Below are positions 1 to 10,132 of a DNA stretch of 64,000 bases, piece by piece. Each line of letters starts with the position of its first letter. Within the stretch, counting starts at the first letter, position 1. The notes under the pieces were generated by a model. That model made no database searches, was not told the origin of the DNA, and was given only the letters and a program-made list of their open reading frames with translations. Made by a program: the position numbers and the translations under genes. The stretch is from Strobilurus pachycystidiatus (lineage: Eukaryota; Basidiomycota; Agaricomycetes; Agaricales; Physalacriaceae), in assembly GCA_019915135.1 (NCBI GenBank), contig JAHLMK010000007.1:744001-808000 (forward strand), written 5' to 3'.

Positions 1-660
1 AAGGTGTTGCTTGACGGAAAGAATCTCAAGACAACGCGACCCAAAGCTAAGCTCTCAGACAAGCATCATGGGCCTTTTGAAGTCACTGACGTACTTGGAC
101 CAGTCAACTATCGTCTCAAACTTCCTCCCACATGGCGTATACACCCTGTCTTCCACGCCGCCCTCCTCCTTCCTTTTGTGGAGACCGAGGCTCATGGGCC
201 TAATTTCCCATCTAATCCGCCCGACCTCATCGACGACAAGGAAGAGTTTGATGTTGAAGCCATACTCGACTCTCGCCCAACTCGTAACAAGCGCGGCATT
301 CAGTACTTGGTGAAGTGGTTGGACTACCCGTCATCAGAGAACACCTGGGAACCCAGTTCCAACCTCACAAAGGCACTCCCTTTGATCAAGGAATTCCATC
401 GTACGCATCCCACGGCTTACTCCAAACCCCTTCCCCACCTTCGCACTCTCGGTGTCACCGTTAACAACATCTGGACGGGGACTACTGCGCTCCAGGCGCA
501 AGCGCATCCTAAAGAGGGGGTATTGTCACGAATCGCCTCTATTCTGCTTCCTCCATCACGTCTCCACTCCCGACATCGCCACATTCTCCCATCTCTACAT
601 TCACCTCGGCCTGGGCCTAGCCCACATTCACTTGGCATCCATCGTCTTGGCATTGCCTAG
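1..660 (+). CDS. Ty3/gypsy (chromovirus) polyprotein, C-terminal end, partial
   Basis: The reading frame is open from the window edge, so only the integrase tail is present. Residues 20-60 form the GPY/F module typical of the integrase C-terminus (HGPFEV, then YRLKLP, then IHPVFH). It is followed by a chromodomain at about residues 80-130 (DVEAILDSR, QYLVKWLDYP, ENTWEPSSNL). Chromodomains of this kind target chromovirus integration to chromatin. The frame runs past the polypurine tract and stops inside the LTR, which is common in fungal chromoviruses. The rest of the element (gag, protease, reverse transcriptase, RNase H) lies upstream of the window, so intactness cannot be judged. Confidence 0.93.
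   Translation, partial: KVLLDGKNLKTTRPKAKLSDKHHGPFEVTDVLGPVNYRLKLPPTWRIHPVFHAALLLPFVETEAHGPNFPSNPPDLIDDKEEFDVEAILDSRPTRNKRGIQYLVKWLDYPSSENTWEPSSNLTKALPLIKEFHRTHPTAYSKPLPHLRTLGVTVNNIWTGTTALQAQAHPKEGVLSRIASILLPPSRLHSRHRHILPSLHSPRPGPSPHSLGIHRLGIA
511..521 (+). promoter_or_regulatory. Polypurine tract of the LTR retrotransposon
   Basis: The run AAAGAGGGGGT directly precedes the TG start of the putative 3' LTR. This is the expected position of the plus-strand priming site of a retrotransposon. Confidence 0.7.
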
Positions 661-898
661 ACCTGTCCATCAGTGGTCTAATGACCATCTGGGTCCACTC
701 CGGACCGGCTATTGTCTCTACTCCGGCCCGCCTATTGTCTCGCCACATTAGGACTTCCTATTGTCTTATTGTTCTCCTCCTTACTACACAGCCACGGACT
801 TTGTATATATATAGTAGCTCCCTTCCCTTTAGTTTCCTCAGTCTGTTCTCTTCGTCTACTCACTGCTCGGTCGCTCCTAGTACTGGTGTAGCTTGACA
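524..898 (+). mobile_element. 3' LTR of the chromovirus
   Basis: The 375-bp block starts TGTCAC just after the polypurine tract and ends TTGACA, giving the short TGTCA/TGACA inverted ends of an LTR. A TATA-like stretch (TTTGTATATATATAG) lies at about 800-814, where the U3 promoter would be. The 5' LTR and the upstream target duplication are outside the window, so the boundaries rest on the inverted ends and the polypurine tract only. Confidence 0.7.
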
Positions 899-1570
899 CA
901 CTCCCCCTTGATATCTATCTCTATCTCTATCCCTCTCTCCTTGTCTCGTTCGTGTGACTTGGGTGGTCGCCTTAGTATTTCGGGCACCAGTCTTGACAGT
1001 AGCAGCATTGGAGGTTGCACGGGAAGCGTTGTATAGATGGTTTTGGAAAGAAGAGGTGTTAGAGGGACCTAGTCCTCGAACACCAGCTCCAACAGAAGCT
1101 CCTCGAACACCAGCCCCAATAGAGCTAATGGGAATGGCGTGATTGGAGTTTTGGAGCGAGAATGTGTTCTGCTTTCTGATCAAAGCCGAATCCACTGGGT
1201 GTGCTTGCTGCTGTACTGGAAGAGGTGGTGGTGGCATGTTGCCGGAAGGTGGGCGGGACGATACTCCAGTACGAGGCACACTTTCAACTGAGAATATTTA
1301 GCCTTGAACGGTGACAAGGCGGAGAAGAAGCGCACCAGTACGACGGGTTCCACCCTTTTGATTGTAGTATTTTTTACACTCATAGCAAATGAGAAGATCT
1401 TGTCCTTGGCTACGGAAAATGGAGAATTGGACAAAATCGGAATCCTGTGAGTTGTAGAATTGGACACCTTTACAGGCCTTCCGACGGTCACATTCCAGGT
1501 GAACAGCTGCAGAAGCATCGTTTCCTGTGAAGGATGCATCCACATAGACAGAGCGTTCTTCTTCGGCCAT
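899..1570 (-). pseudogene. Unknown cysteine-containing protein, 3' end interrupted by LTR insertion
   Basis: The protein starts MAEEERSVYVDAS. Exon 1 (1570-1336) encodes two cysteine groups (LECDRRKACKG and LLICYECKKYY) that could bind a metal. A 48-bp GT-AG intron (1288-1335) joins it in frame to a low-complexity exon rich in Pro, Ser and Gly, with the duplicated units IGAGVRG and VGAGVRG, ending in an Arg/Asp repeat coded by a TCTATC microsatellite. The frame then runs straight into the LTR and stops at 860. I do not recognise the family. The natural C-terminus appears to have been replaced by LTR sequence, so this is a disrupted or at least altered gene. The alternative is that the true stop lies just outside the LTR in an unspliced form. 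Confidence 0.5.
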
Positions 1571-1699
1571 GAATATGGGAGGGATGAAAGAGGCGACACA
1601 GTAATTTGAAAAAAAACTTGTCTCATGCGTTCATTTGTTCGATCGGCCGACATCCACCTATACATGTCTGACAAAAAGATTCATATATCATGAAAAGAA

Positions 1700-2195
1700 G
1701 ACTGTATGCATATTGCGCAGGATGCTAACATTTACTTTACGCCACACATGACAAACCGGACCACATTTGAGAACTTAAGTGATGCTTGGACATAGTACTC
1801 GACATATGTAACCGGCCCGCCTTCTGGTTCTGGGGTCCTCAGGGAGGTACCAATGCCGAAACCGGCTGACAAGCTGTCCACTCCCTGTTGCACTAAAGAA
1901 TATCAATGAGAAAAACAATTGGAATTTAGATGATCAGTCGAGTCAACGCAATCTCGAGAGTTATCGATGAAATACGTGCACCACACTGTGCAAAGTTTAG
2001 GGTCGATCGGCGTAGTGTCTAGACAATGATTTAAACCTGGAGCGCCTGTGACGGCTGGTTTCTGTATTCCCCAAAAATCATAAGATGCTCATGAACGCGT
2101 GAGGGAGACGTGAATCCTCCAGAGTCTTTGGTTGTGAGCGATATTGCGAGTCAACACGGTTCATGATTCCTGGAATGCGCAACAGCTCGGCCCAC
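1700..2195. other. Intergenic, nothing recognised
   Basis: No open frame with coding character, no RNA gene and no repeat was recognised between the disrupted gene and the duplicated block that follows. Confidence 0.5.
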
Positions 2196-2620
2196 TCACA
2201 GTGGAGTTGTTGAAGATGAGTTTCGCTGGAGGACACCGCGACCTGAGGAGGAAAAAGCGGTACCGAAGCACCGAGGCAGGCTATCGTTGCCTGAGTCGCA
2301 AAGTCGTTGTTGAACGTTGAGCGCTCCAACATGGGTAAGGGGAGCAGTGACGGAGTATATCGTCCCGGCGTACCACAGCTTCAGTGTGTGGGATCGGGCC
2401 TCGTCGCTACAGAAAATATGTTTCAACTTCAAGCGCGTCGTCAATTGACCGAACATCGGCTTGTTTACCGATTTCCCACGTCCATTGAATCGGAACAGGA
2501 TGCTACTTCTCAGCAGTGTCTCCGCCCCGGAAGATCAAGGCAACACTGATGCCGATGGTAATCTCTATCCAAAACGTTGAATAAGTAGTCAGAGCGCATG
2601 TTGAATTTATCCAGTCGAAA
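2196..2620 (-). pseudogene. Diverged copy 1 of a duplicated unidentified sequence
   Basis: On the minus strand this segment encodes pieces such as ITIGISVALIFRGGDTAEK and NKPMFGQLTTRLK that are broken by stops. It matches a second segment at 3090-3450: both contain ATGCGCTC-GACTA, then a GCAGTGT-TCCGCC block, then CGGCTTGT on the plus strand, in the same order and spacing. The frames are interrupted in this copy, so it is likely a decayed gene. The protein family was not recognised. Confidence 0.4.
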
Positions 2621-3089
2621 ATAATGCGGATTCATTGCCGAACAGTACAGTCATTCACTGGTAGGCAATGGCGCCAAAAAAAATAACTTACCGGTTGGGG
2701 AAGTGGGGGCAGAGTGGGGGTGTGTGCCTCTGTGTGCACGCGGTGCTAAGTAGTCTGAGAGCAATGGTTTCGCTGCAAGATAGGCAGAATCTGGGGGATG
2801 AGAAGGCTTCCAGATACATTGAGAGGCATATCGGCCAGAGAGTGAATTAGATACTGTGATAGAGGAATGAGGAAGGACAGGTGAATGAGGGTGACTGCGA
2901 GAGAAAAAATGACGCATATCTTGACGCGTATCCCTTCCAAATTTGGCTGGCCACGCGAGTCGCATCAGAATTTTTTAATCGGAACAACCCGAACAAGGCT
3001 CAAGACCCTGCCAGCTGGAAAAGAAACCTCTAATAGTAACGCGTTCACAATCAATCTCAATTGAAAGTGAGCGCCCTTCTCTGATGAGG

Positions 3090-3446
3090 TGGAGCTTCGT
3101 AGCAACCACAGGTGCTGCAAAGGCCACGTAAATTTACAGTCGACCAGCGCGGACCCGTCGCTACGAAAAATTTCTACTTCAAAGTGTGGAGGAGGAGGGT
3201 CGCTGTTGATTGTTTTCACAACACCGGATATCGGCTTGTCCAACGATTCAGTCTCACAATCCATACTTCCAGGAACCCGCCCTTAGCAGTGTGTCCGCCT
3301 CGGACGGCCAGTGCAACAGTCGTCTGAATGGTAAAGTTCTGATCTAGATTGCTGAATAGTCGGAGCGCATGTTGATGATGTGCAATGACTCTGGAATTGC
3401 TGCTATACTCTGAATTTGCTGTTACTATAGGTCGTAAGCTCCCCAC
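3090..3446 (-). pseudogene. Diverged copy 2 of the same duplicated sequence
   Basis: Minus-strand frames encode FTIQTTVALAVRGGHTAKGG followed, in another frame, by DKPISGVVKTINSDPPP. These align with the pieces of copy 1 about 800 bp away. The parts sit in different frames without an obvious intron between them. I read this as a second decayed paralogue, but an unrecognised intron could still rescue it. Confidence 0.4.
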
Positions 3447-3717
3447 TCAATTATCACAGTCTGCAGTGTTTGGTCTCTCCTGACAGAAGATCTACCCCGC
3501 GGATCTCTGGTATGCCGTTGTTTCAATTTGTGTTCTCAACTTCGTTGTTGAGAATTCATGTGGTGCCCTTCATCCTTGTAGCGTGATTTTTACACTCAAT
3601 TTATTCCTCTGAGTCCCGGTCAGGAATGGTGCCTCTTAGGCACGGATAGTTTGAGACTTCGAAATCTACGAATATATAAGATGTCGAATCGTACGGTGTG
3701 TCGCATACTTGTGAGCA

Positions 3718-4708
3718 ATGTCCTCGTCCTTTAGCAGCCCTCACGGTCAGATCTATCATCCAGACGATCCCAGCGGGCTCGGAACGAACGTTCTTAGGTA
3801 CGATCTGAAATTCTCTGAACCTCTTGTCAAACTGAACGATGTGTCACGTAGTAGACTCGACTTTGGCGCTCCTTTACTGGGCCATACGCGATCACCAGTC
3901 GACGACCCACAGACTCTGAACCAGGAGCTCGATGTAACAGAGTACCAACCTACAGCTACTACACCACCGTATCTGACCATGTCGTCTCCACTCGACTTCC
4001 TCTGCGAGGACACTCACGTCCGACAACAAAACTCACTTGCCTCGGATACCACACTGGCATGCGTTCATGCAAATGGCGGACAGTCCTTAGACTGGTTCCT
4101 CACGCCCTCGGTGCCTACGCCTTTGTTTTCTACTTACGGCCAGTTGCTTGGATCATCCACCGCTCTCGCGAACCAGTCTCTCGAGACTGACGTGCGTCGT
4201 GATGTTCTGGACACAGCGTCGCTACTGGATCCTACCCCAGCTTTCTCTTATCCTCCTCGAAGTCAATGGATTCACCCATTGATCGCAGGAATGCCTGACA
4301 AAGACGATACCCTGTTATCTGAGCACTGGCAACACCTGCTTGGCACTCGTACGCTTCAAATTCACGATGATATAAGTCCAAGGATCTCCGAAGGAGAACT
4401 CGCGAGACTTGTCCCCGTCCAGGTTGTTCCGCGTCGTCGAGGCCGAGATCAGCGTTCCGTCTTAAGGCGGCGCACAATTGTAGCACAGTTCGCTTGTCCG
4501 GAAGAGACGTGCTTGGCTGATTTTACGACAAAGGGAGCACTCGAAAGTGAGTTCCGTGTGTTCCTATCACTGGAGATTTTGCTGATTCTTGTCGGAAGGA
4601 CACATGCAGAGTACACATAATGACTGCGTTTATCGATGTGGGTGCGGGAAGACATATGCACATGAAGCTTCTCTCAGCCGTCATCGGCGGCAACAAGACC
4701 ATTATTAG
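3718..4708 (+). CDS. C2H2 zinc-finger protein
   Basis: Exon 1 is 3718-4546 and exon 2 is 4599-4708, joined by a 52-bp GT-AG intron; the product is 312 residues. The first 240 residues are Ser/Thr/Pro-rich and look disordered. A basic stretch (RRRGRDQRSVLRRR) precedes two zinc fingers at the extreme C-terminus. Finger one is CPEETC followed by the helix GALERHMQSTH; finger two is CGCGKTYAHEASLSRH with a final His after RRQQD. The intron splits finger one, and only the spliced form restores its histidines, which supports the model. This layout suits a DNA-binding transcription regulator acting in the nucleus; the target is unknown. Confidence 0.8.
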
Positions 4709-4719
4709 AATATATATGC

Positions 4720-5328
4720 CAGTGGGTACAAAACGGCCTACGTGACACAGCATAGTACTATGTTCAATCGAGTTTCAGTACAAGCTCGGACACTTCGTAC
4801 ATACGGTACATAGCTCAAGGTCGCTGATAATAATGCTAGTCATAAGTACGAGGCCCAGTGGTCTTGATACAGTGCGGTGTGAAAGCTGTTCCGTGACGCC
4901 ACCTTATGCGACTCCGATATATGCGAAGAAGCGGACAGGATTGGCTGAGCGCCCGAAGAGGGGAAGCAAGTAAAGGATACGAAATGCAGTGATTTGTTTC
5001 TTACCGCTCGGACCCAAGAGCAAGAGCACTTCAGCGAGGGCCCCAGCGGCAGCAGCCCGGCCAGGAGAGCCGGCTTCTTCGGCATTGCCTTTGTTCGAAC
5101 TGATTCGTTTTTTTAACCTTGTCTTTCACCCACCATGAGCAGTCCGGGAGCGTCGAGTCAATGGACAGTTTCTGCCAGTCTCCTAAGCCCAATGATCTCC
5201 TCAGCCTTAGCCTACGGCCAACTTCAAATGCTCGGACGTTCGGGACAAGGCCTTCCGTTCCGTATCCCGGGGCAAATCATAACCTGATGCCATCTGACTC
5301 CGAGTCCTCGTCTTTGCAATAAACCAGC
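4720..5328. other. Intergenic, nothing firm
   Basis: A minus-strand frame below 5085 (starting MPKKPALLAG) and a plus-strand 50-codon frame at 5134 are open, but neither resembles a known protein. The segment probably holds the promoter of the aldolase gene that starts at 5329. Confidence 0.4.
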
Positions 5329-6367
5329 ATGTCTGCACCTCCCCCGCCAGGTTACTATGTTCCCGCTGTCCTCTTCATGACAGAGACGGAGGACTTTGAC
5401 GTCCCCGCCATCAAATCGCACATCATCCGCCTCGCAAAAGTACGCGTTCGCCTCCAGATCTGATCGCGACATGCTCACGCTACAGATAGGGAGGTGTTAC
5501 GGGAATCCTTGTGCAGGGAAGCAATGGAGAGGCCCAGTTTCTTTCGCAGGCGGAGCGCAAGGAAGCTATCCAGTTGACGCGGGATACACTTGATGAGAAC
5601 GGATTTCAAAACGTTCTAGTCATCGCTGGGACTGGGGCTCAATCCACTAGGGAGACCGTCCAACTGTGCATCGACGCCAAAGACGCTGGCGCAACACACG
5701 CTCTTGTCCTCACTCCGTCGACGTGGCCACCGCAAATGACCGTCGACAATGTCATCAAATTCCATACTTCGGCAAATTCATTCCATTCGCTGTCTCTGTA
5801 TCTACCATGTTGACGTTGACACTGCAGGTAGCCGACGCGTCCCCCATTCCCACAATGATATACAACTTCCCCGTCGTCACTGCTGGCCAAGACCTAGACT
5901 CCGACACCATCGCCGTCCTCGCCCAACACCCAAATATCGTCGGGACCAAGCTTTCCTGCGGGAACATTGGCAAGCTCCAGCGCCTGGCCTCTACCTTCCC
6001 TCCTTCCCAGTTCGCCGTCTTCTCTGGACGCACTGACTTCTTCGTACACGGGCTTCTGTCAGGCAGTTCGGGCGCCATCGCTGCACTTGTGAACATTGTT
6101 CCCGGATTGCATGGGAAGCTGTGGGGGCTTGTCAAGGAGGGAAAGATCGAGGAGGCCATGACGCTGCAGGCAAAGATGGGCCACGCGGATTGGGCGATCC
6201 AGAAGATTGGTGGCATTGGGGGTGTTAAGAGCGTGGTATCGAGGAACTTTGCGTATGGTGACACGGTGGTCCGGTCGCCACTCAAGCGTGTCACCTGGGA
6301 TTCTCTGACCATCAACAAGCATTATAGTGCATTGGAGGAGGTGATCGCGCTCGAGAAGGCTTTGTAA
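5329..6367 (+). CDS. Dihydrodipicolinate synthase-family aldolase (4-hydroxy-2-oxoglutarate/2-keto-3-deoxy sugar acid aldolase type)
   Basis: Three exons (5329-5439, 5490-5771, 5828-6367) give 310 residues, the usual length for this TIM-barrel family. The substrate-binding loop GSNGEAQFLS replaces the GTTGE motif. The conserved tyrosine lies in IPTMIYNFP, and the Schiff-base lysine is in IVGTKLSCGN. Fungal members cleave 4-hydroxy-2-oxoglutarate or 3-deoxy-hexulosonates to pyruvate plus an aldehyde, for example in galacturonate breakdown; the exact substrate cannot be told from sequence. Intron 1 is GT-AG. Intron 2 can be removed in phase only as a GC-AG intron (5772-5827), which joins KFHTS directly to VADASPIP, as expected for the family. 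Confidence 0.88.
5772..5827 (+). other. Predicted GC-AG intron in the aldolase gene
   Basis: The 56-bp segment begins GCAAAT and ends CTGCAG. No GT donor in the region restores the frame, while this GC donor joins two family-conserved segments in phase 0. Confidence 0.6.
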
Positions 6368-6447
6368 ATAGTTAGTTGAGTCGTGCCAATCCAAGTCGCT
6401 TATTCTGATGCTTCTTCTAGGCTCTAGGAAGTTGAGGAATTCGTGGA

Positions 6448-6711
6448 TCAATCAGTCCAGTCAGTAGAGGAGATCTTATACGACGCGTTGCGTGACTTCA
6501 TCTCCCTGCACATACTGACGATTTCAGCTCGTCGCGTTGATGGCTGTCTGCTCTCATCCTCTAACTTAACACCCATTCTAGAGACCGATATGGTATCAAG
6601 CAAGCTAGAGCTGGCGATGAGTTCGTTTCCCAAAATGGCCATAAACTCGGACACTCGTTCTCCAATATTCCGTTCTAAACGATCATGTTCCGTTCGAGCG
6701 AGACGTAGCAT
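6448..6711 (-). CDS. Small helical hypothetical protein (uncertain)
   Basis: An 87-codon frame starts MLRLARTEHDRLERNIG and is rich in Leu, Glu and Arg with heptad-like spacing, suggesting a coiled coil. A possible intron inside it could change the C-terminus. I do not recognise it, and no neighbouring exon could be assigned with confidence. Confidence 0.25.
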   Translation of the reverse strand: MLRLARTEHDRLERNIGERVSEFMAILGNELIASSSLLDTISVSRMGVKLEDESRQPSTRRAEIVSMCREMKSRNASYKISSTDWTD

Positions 6712-6719
6712 CCCAATGG

Positions 6720-7790
6720 TAATGTATTTCGTAGCGTGGATATAGCAAAGTCATCGTTGCACTTCAACCTTCCGAAATCCTGGTCGCCTGAGGAAAAGGA
6801 CGTGCGGTTCGGTGTGGGAAGTGTCAAGCTTCCCAGAGGTCTCCGCCCACACGTTGATTTTGTCGCTGGCGGGATGGCGAAATAAAGTAGCATTGCTGGA
6901 TTCCACGTCCATTCCAGAGTCGGACCCAGCGGACGGTATAGGCAGTTTGAGATCGAAACGGCGTGCGCGTGCGCGGAAATGTTCTAGTCAAGGTCCTAGG
7001 CGCGTTGTCGGGCGCCAGAAATGTATAAACCCACGCTTCGATGTGGTATGGTATCGGCACAAGTAGCAATGCCAACGCACCTCACAGCGTAGCCGTGACG
7101 AGCGAAAAGCTTGAGGACATGTATTATGAGATGCCAGCGCCACTCGTTGAGAGGGAAAGTCGATCATATCTTGCGGAACAAATCGGAGAAGAGGCTGACG
7201 GAATATCGGGCCGGTCTGCCGCCGCTCTTTTTCTGCCCGTCAACTGGAGATACCATTCTTGCTTCCTTGCCTGTAGTTATGCCTGGACCCAGCTCGCCCG
7301 AGATTCGCGACCACTCAGCGCGATAGCCAGCACGGCACGGACTACGTTGCTTCGGATTCAACGAGGAATAGCGGGCCCATTGACGCGAACAGCGGAGAGG
7401 AGAATGCACCTCAACAATCGAGGAGGCCTCTGAAAGGATCTAGCATGACTGCGTGGCAACTTGCGCGAGAAGCAATGGCAACGACGCATAGTCAGCCAAA
7501 GCCAGTACAGGCAGCAGGTACGTCTCCGCTGCTGCCAGCCGTTCCAATCTTACGACCCAACAGACACATCTTTCGCGTCAGGTGCAGTCAGTCTGTGTCG
7601 TAGACCGCATTGCTGGTCGTATCACGCATCAGTAACGCGCACCCTTCACTGCTTGTCTGCCGCGCGTCCATATAACTGAGATGAGATATACATTGGACGC
7701 ACAAAATTGACGGTGCTTTTAGTTTGGTACGTGTCCACCCCATGCTCTTTGCCCTCCACGCCGACAAAATACAGTTCTTCACCTCCGCCG
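6720..7790. other. Unresolved region with short coding-like stretches
   Basis: Plus-strand pieces such as DVRFGVGSVKLPRGLRPHVD (about 6800-6890) and a Ser/Gln-rich stretch at 7340-7500 look coding but are separated by stops without clear introns. They may be exons of an unrecognised gene or remnants of one. Confidence 0.3.
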
Positions 7791-7792
7791 AC

Positions 7793-8170
7793 CTAATTCT
7801 TTCCAAACACATCAACGGAGATTGTTCCCAGCGCCCCGCCATTCACGTTCTGGCCCCTGTATTCCACCGTCCACTCGTCGTTCGCCCCTTTGACGCTCCA
7901 CGTGTTGGTCGTGCTAGCCCAGGGGCAGTCCCAATAGAACGAACGGATGAGCTTGTTCTCATTCTTCGGGTCGACGAGGTTGAACAGCCCAGCGGTGCCC
8001 AACAACGCGTCCGAAAGCCCGCACGCGTTGATTTGAAGGGTTTCTCCCGGCTCGATGACTTTGTTGTTGTAATCGTCGGTCGAGACCTGTGGTTGCTTCA
8101 TCGTCGACCGTTCGGCGTGGACATGGATCAGGCTATAGAGAATCTCACGCGTTGGCGGCATCATATCCAT
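7793..8170 (-). CDS. Aegerolysin-family protein, atypical N-terminus
   Basis: The C-terminal two thirds carry the aegerolysin signature in order: a PGETLQINACG segment, then LVDP, then the Trp/Cys block FYWDCPW, then TNTW, then EYRGQN, then GALGTISVDV at the end. Aegerolysins are small acidic beta-sandwich proteins of mushrooms and other fungi. They bind sphingolipid or ceramide-phosphoethanolamine membranes, and some form pores together with a MACPF partner. The first 45 residues here do not show the usual N-terminal strands, and the frame opens abruptly. An unseen upstream exon, a divergent start or a 5' truncation are all possible. No MACPF gene is present in this window. Confidence 0.8.
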   Translation of the reverse strand: MDMMPPTREILYSLIHVHAERSTMKQPQVSTDDYNNKVIEPGETLQINACGLSDALLGTAGLFNLVDPKNENKLIRSFYWDCPWASTTNTWSVKGANDEWTVEYRGQNVNGGALGTISVDVFGKN

Positions 8171-8195
8171 CTCCTATTGCAGCTCATCCAGAACG

Positions 8196-8640
8196 ATGTC
8201 TCAAGCACCAAGGTAAGTCTAGGATATGTGGGGCACGGAGCGAAGCTGAGACCGTTTGCATGTAGGTTCGCCTGGCGATTCAACATGGACTCTCTGTGCG
8301 GCACCTATTGCCACCATCGGTCGTCGATTACATTCAGCATTACGGGCTCTATCGATGATGAAGCGTTAAGCGCTGGAGCCAATCAGGGAACGACAACCCC
8401 ACCTCATCCGTCTAATTCGCCACGTCAGTCGGGGCCTCTATGTACGTGCACTGCCCTCGATAGGATCTGCCTTCTCTCTCGCGCATTCTACTACAACCGC
8501 CCATCCCATGCGACTCGAGGACTATGCTTGGCAAGGCGACGGAGACATGACCGTCTACCGGCTTGAGGCTCTTGACAAGCCAGAGGTGTTCATCTCTCTC
8601 CATGTATGGCTGAGGGATTTTGATGCCCAATCACTGATTG
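8196..8640 (+). other. Possible hypothetical gene between aegerolysin and orphan A
   Basis: A start codon at 8196 (MSQAPR) is followed directly by a consensus donor GTAAGT and an acceptor at about 8265, and a coding-like stretch starting MRLEDYAWQGDGDMTVYRL lies at 8508-8640. I could not connect these into one frame, so no CDS is called. Confidence 0.25.
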
Positions 8641-8679
8641 GCGCCTCAATCTCTTGTTCTCTTGTACATCCTTCCCACA

Positions 8680-8800
8680 TCCGCGCTCTATATGATCCAC
8701 TATCAGCCCATTATTGTGTTTATAGCCTGGAGTTTATATCGTCGATGTTACCAAGCAACGGGGTGCTGTTCAGACATGTTCTGTGCATGCTATAAAAGAC
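8680..8800 (+). promoter_or_regulatory. Promoter of orphan gene A (TATA box at 8791)
   Basis: The block CGCTCTATATGATCCACT, then CCCATTATTGTGTTT, then CCAAGCAAC recurs upstream of orphan gene B (9930-10000). A TATAAAAG box lies 107 bp before the start codon of gene A. Conservation of the promoter exceeds that of the coding sequence. Confidence 0.65.
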
Positions 8801-8897
8801 GGGCTGTTTCTCGTCGCTCTGCACAACAATCACCTCTTTTCCTTCTACGCACTTCACGTCTACATATTCTCTTCCCTCCTTGCATCGTTTATCAATC

Positions 8898-9359
8898 ATG
8901 CCCAGGGCCTCTCGAACAAATCGGCGCAACGTGCCGCCGGCTGCCGTACAGTCGTCGCTCTCTGTCACACATTGGGAGGGCTTGATAACGCGGGCGCGAG
9001 GCTACAAAGCAGAGATCGCACGGCACCCACAGCATGTGCGTGATCACGAGCACGTCCGCTCCGTCATTCCCCAGCTTGACGCGTACGCCACCACTCAATC
9101 TCGTCCTTCATAACCTGACGGTTCACCCAGATTCATCAATGAAATCATTCAATTTATTTGCTACGACCCGAGGCAATATTCAGGGGATTACGATCCCATA
9201 CACGACCCGCGGCAATATTCTGCATATGTCACTCAATTGGACTTATTCAAGCGCATCAAGGACGTACGTTGGTTCCGCTCCTCTTGGCAGCCTACAGACC
9301 ATTGAAATCCCTAGTAGTCTGGCTTACTGATTGCGATGCATCAGCAGAGGGCACCGTAG
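8898..9359 (+). CDS. Orphan gene A of a tandem duplicate pair
   Basis: Three exons (8898-9082, 9131-9263, 9318-9359) give 119 residues starting MPRASRTNRRN. The product has no recognised domain. It contains an imperfect internal repeat (YDPRQYSGDYDPIH, then DPRQYSA). It pairs with gene B 1.2 kb downstream. Both have a GTACGCC donor splitting a DA codon (LDA in A, FDA in B), a second exon opening with F/Y-INDI-like residues, and a second GTACGTTG donor after a basic KR/RIKD ending. The first exons are almost unrelated. The third exon is inferred from the parallel with B. There is no signal peptide or membrane segment. Lineage-specific, fast evolving; function unknown. Confidence 0.55.
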
Positions 9360-9929
9360 AACCTGGTGAGTGCGGTTTCCTGCAACCCACTCCTATGTTT
9401 AATTATCTGACCTCATGTCGTCACAGGATCCCACCATGCGACATTATCGTTATGTGGACATGTACGGCCTTCTAGGCCTTAAGCTTGCTTTCTTTCCCAT
9501 CTTCTCCATCTTCCAGCTCTCCATCATTGGACACTTATGTATCCTGTACTCGCGTGTACTATCATGTTTCCAGTCCTTGCTAGTCGAGAACTTATGTCAT
9601 TTCTTCAGTCGCGCTACTCTACTCGGGATTGTTTTGAGGCGTAATAATTAATTGAGACGTGAAGCACCGGTACCGCTGACGCAGAAGCCAAATACAGAAG
9701 GAACCCTATTTGTGTCCTTGTTTTGAGACGTTCTCCTTGGCCTGTGATGTCTGCCTTCTCACGCGGAATATCACTGTACCACAACCAACGATGCTCTCAT
9801 TGGCTCAAATGCATTCTCTATGTCTTGACGAGGTCGGCACCTGGACGTATGCTATTTTGGCCGAGGACCTATTGGCGCCCGATGATTGATCGGCGCCTCA
9901 TTCTCTTGTTCTTGAGTACATCTCCCCTC

Positions 9930-10020
9930 GCTCTATATCATTCGCCATGCCATCAACCCATTATTGTGTTTTCGGTAATTCTATGTGTTTCCAAGCAACA
10001 AGAGCAGATGGATTATAAGA
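9930..10020 (+). promoter_or_regulatory. Promoter of orphan gene B (TATA-like box at 10014)
   Basis: It repeats the gene A upstream block: CGCTCTATATCATTCG, then CCCATTATTGTGTTT, then CCAAGCAAC, then TATAAGAGAGG, about 119 bp before the gene B start codon. Confidence 0.65.
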
Positions 10021-10132
10021 GAGGCACTCTGTTGTCCTCGTTTCAATTGTCATTCTGCTCTACACCTAGAACTTCCTTCCCGCCTACGCAAACCAGAACT
10101 CTCCTCTTTCTTCATCACATCGTCTCTCAGTC

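Noticed and set aside
5134..5286. 50-codon frame just upstream of the aldolase gene
   Set aside because: It has a reasonable start context but no recognisable motif and lies where the promoter/leader of the aldolase should be.
7724..8566. 280-codon plus-strand frame opposite the aegerolysin
   Set aside because: Antisense of the aegerolysin exon; the minus-strand frame carries the family signature.
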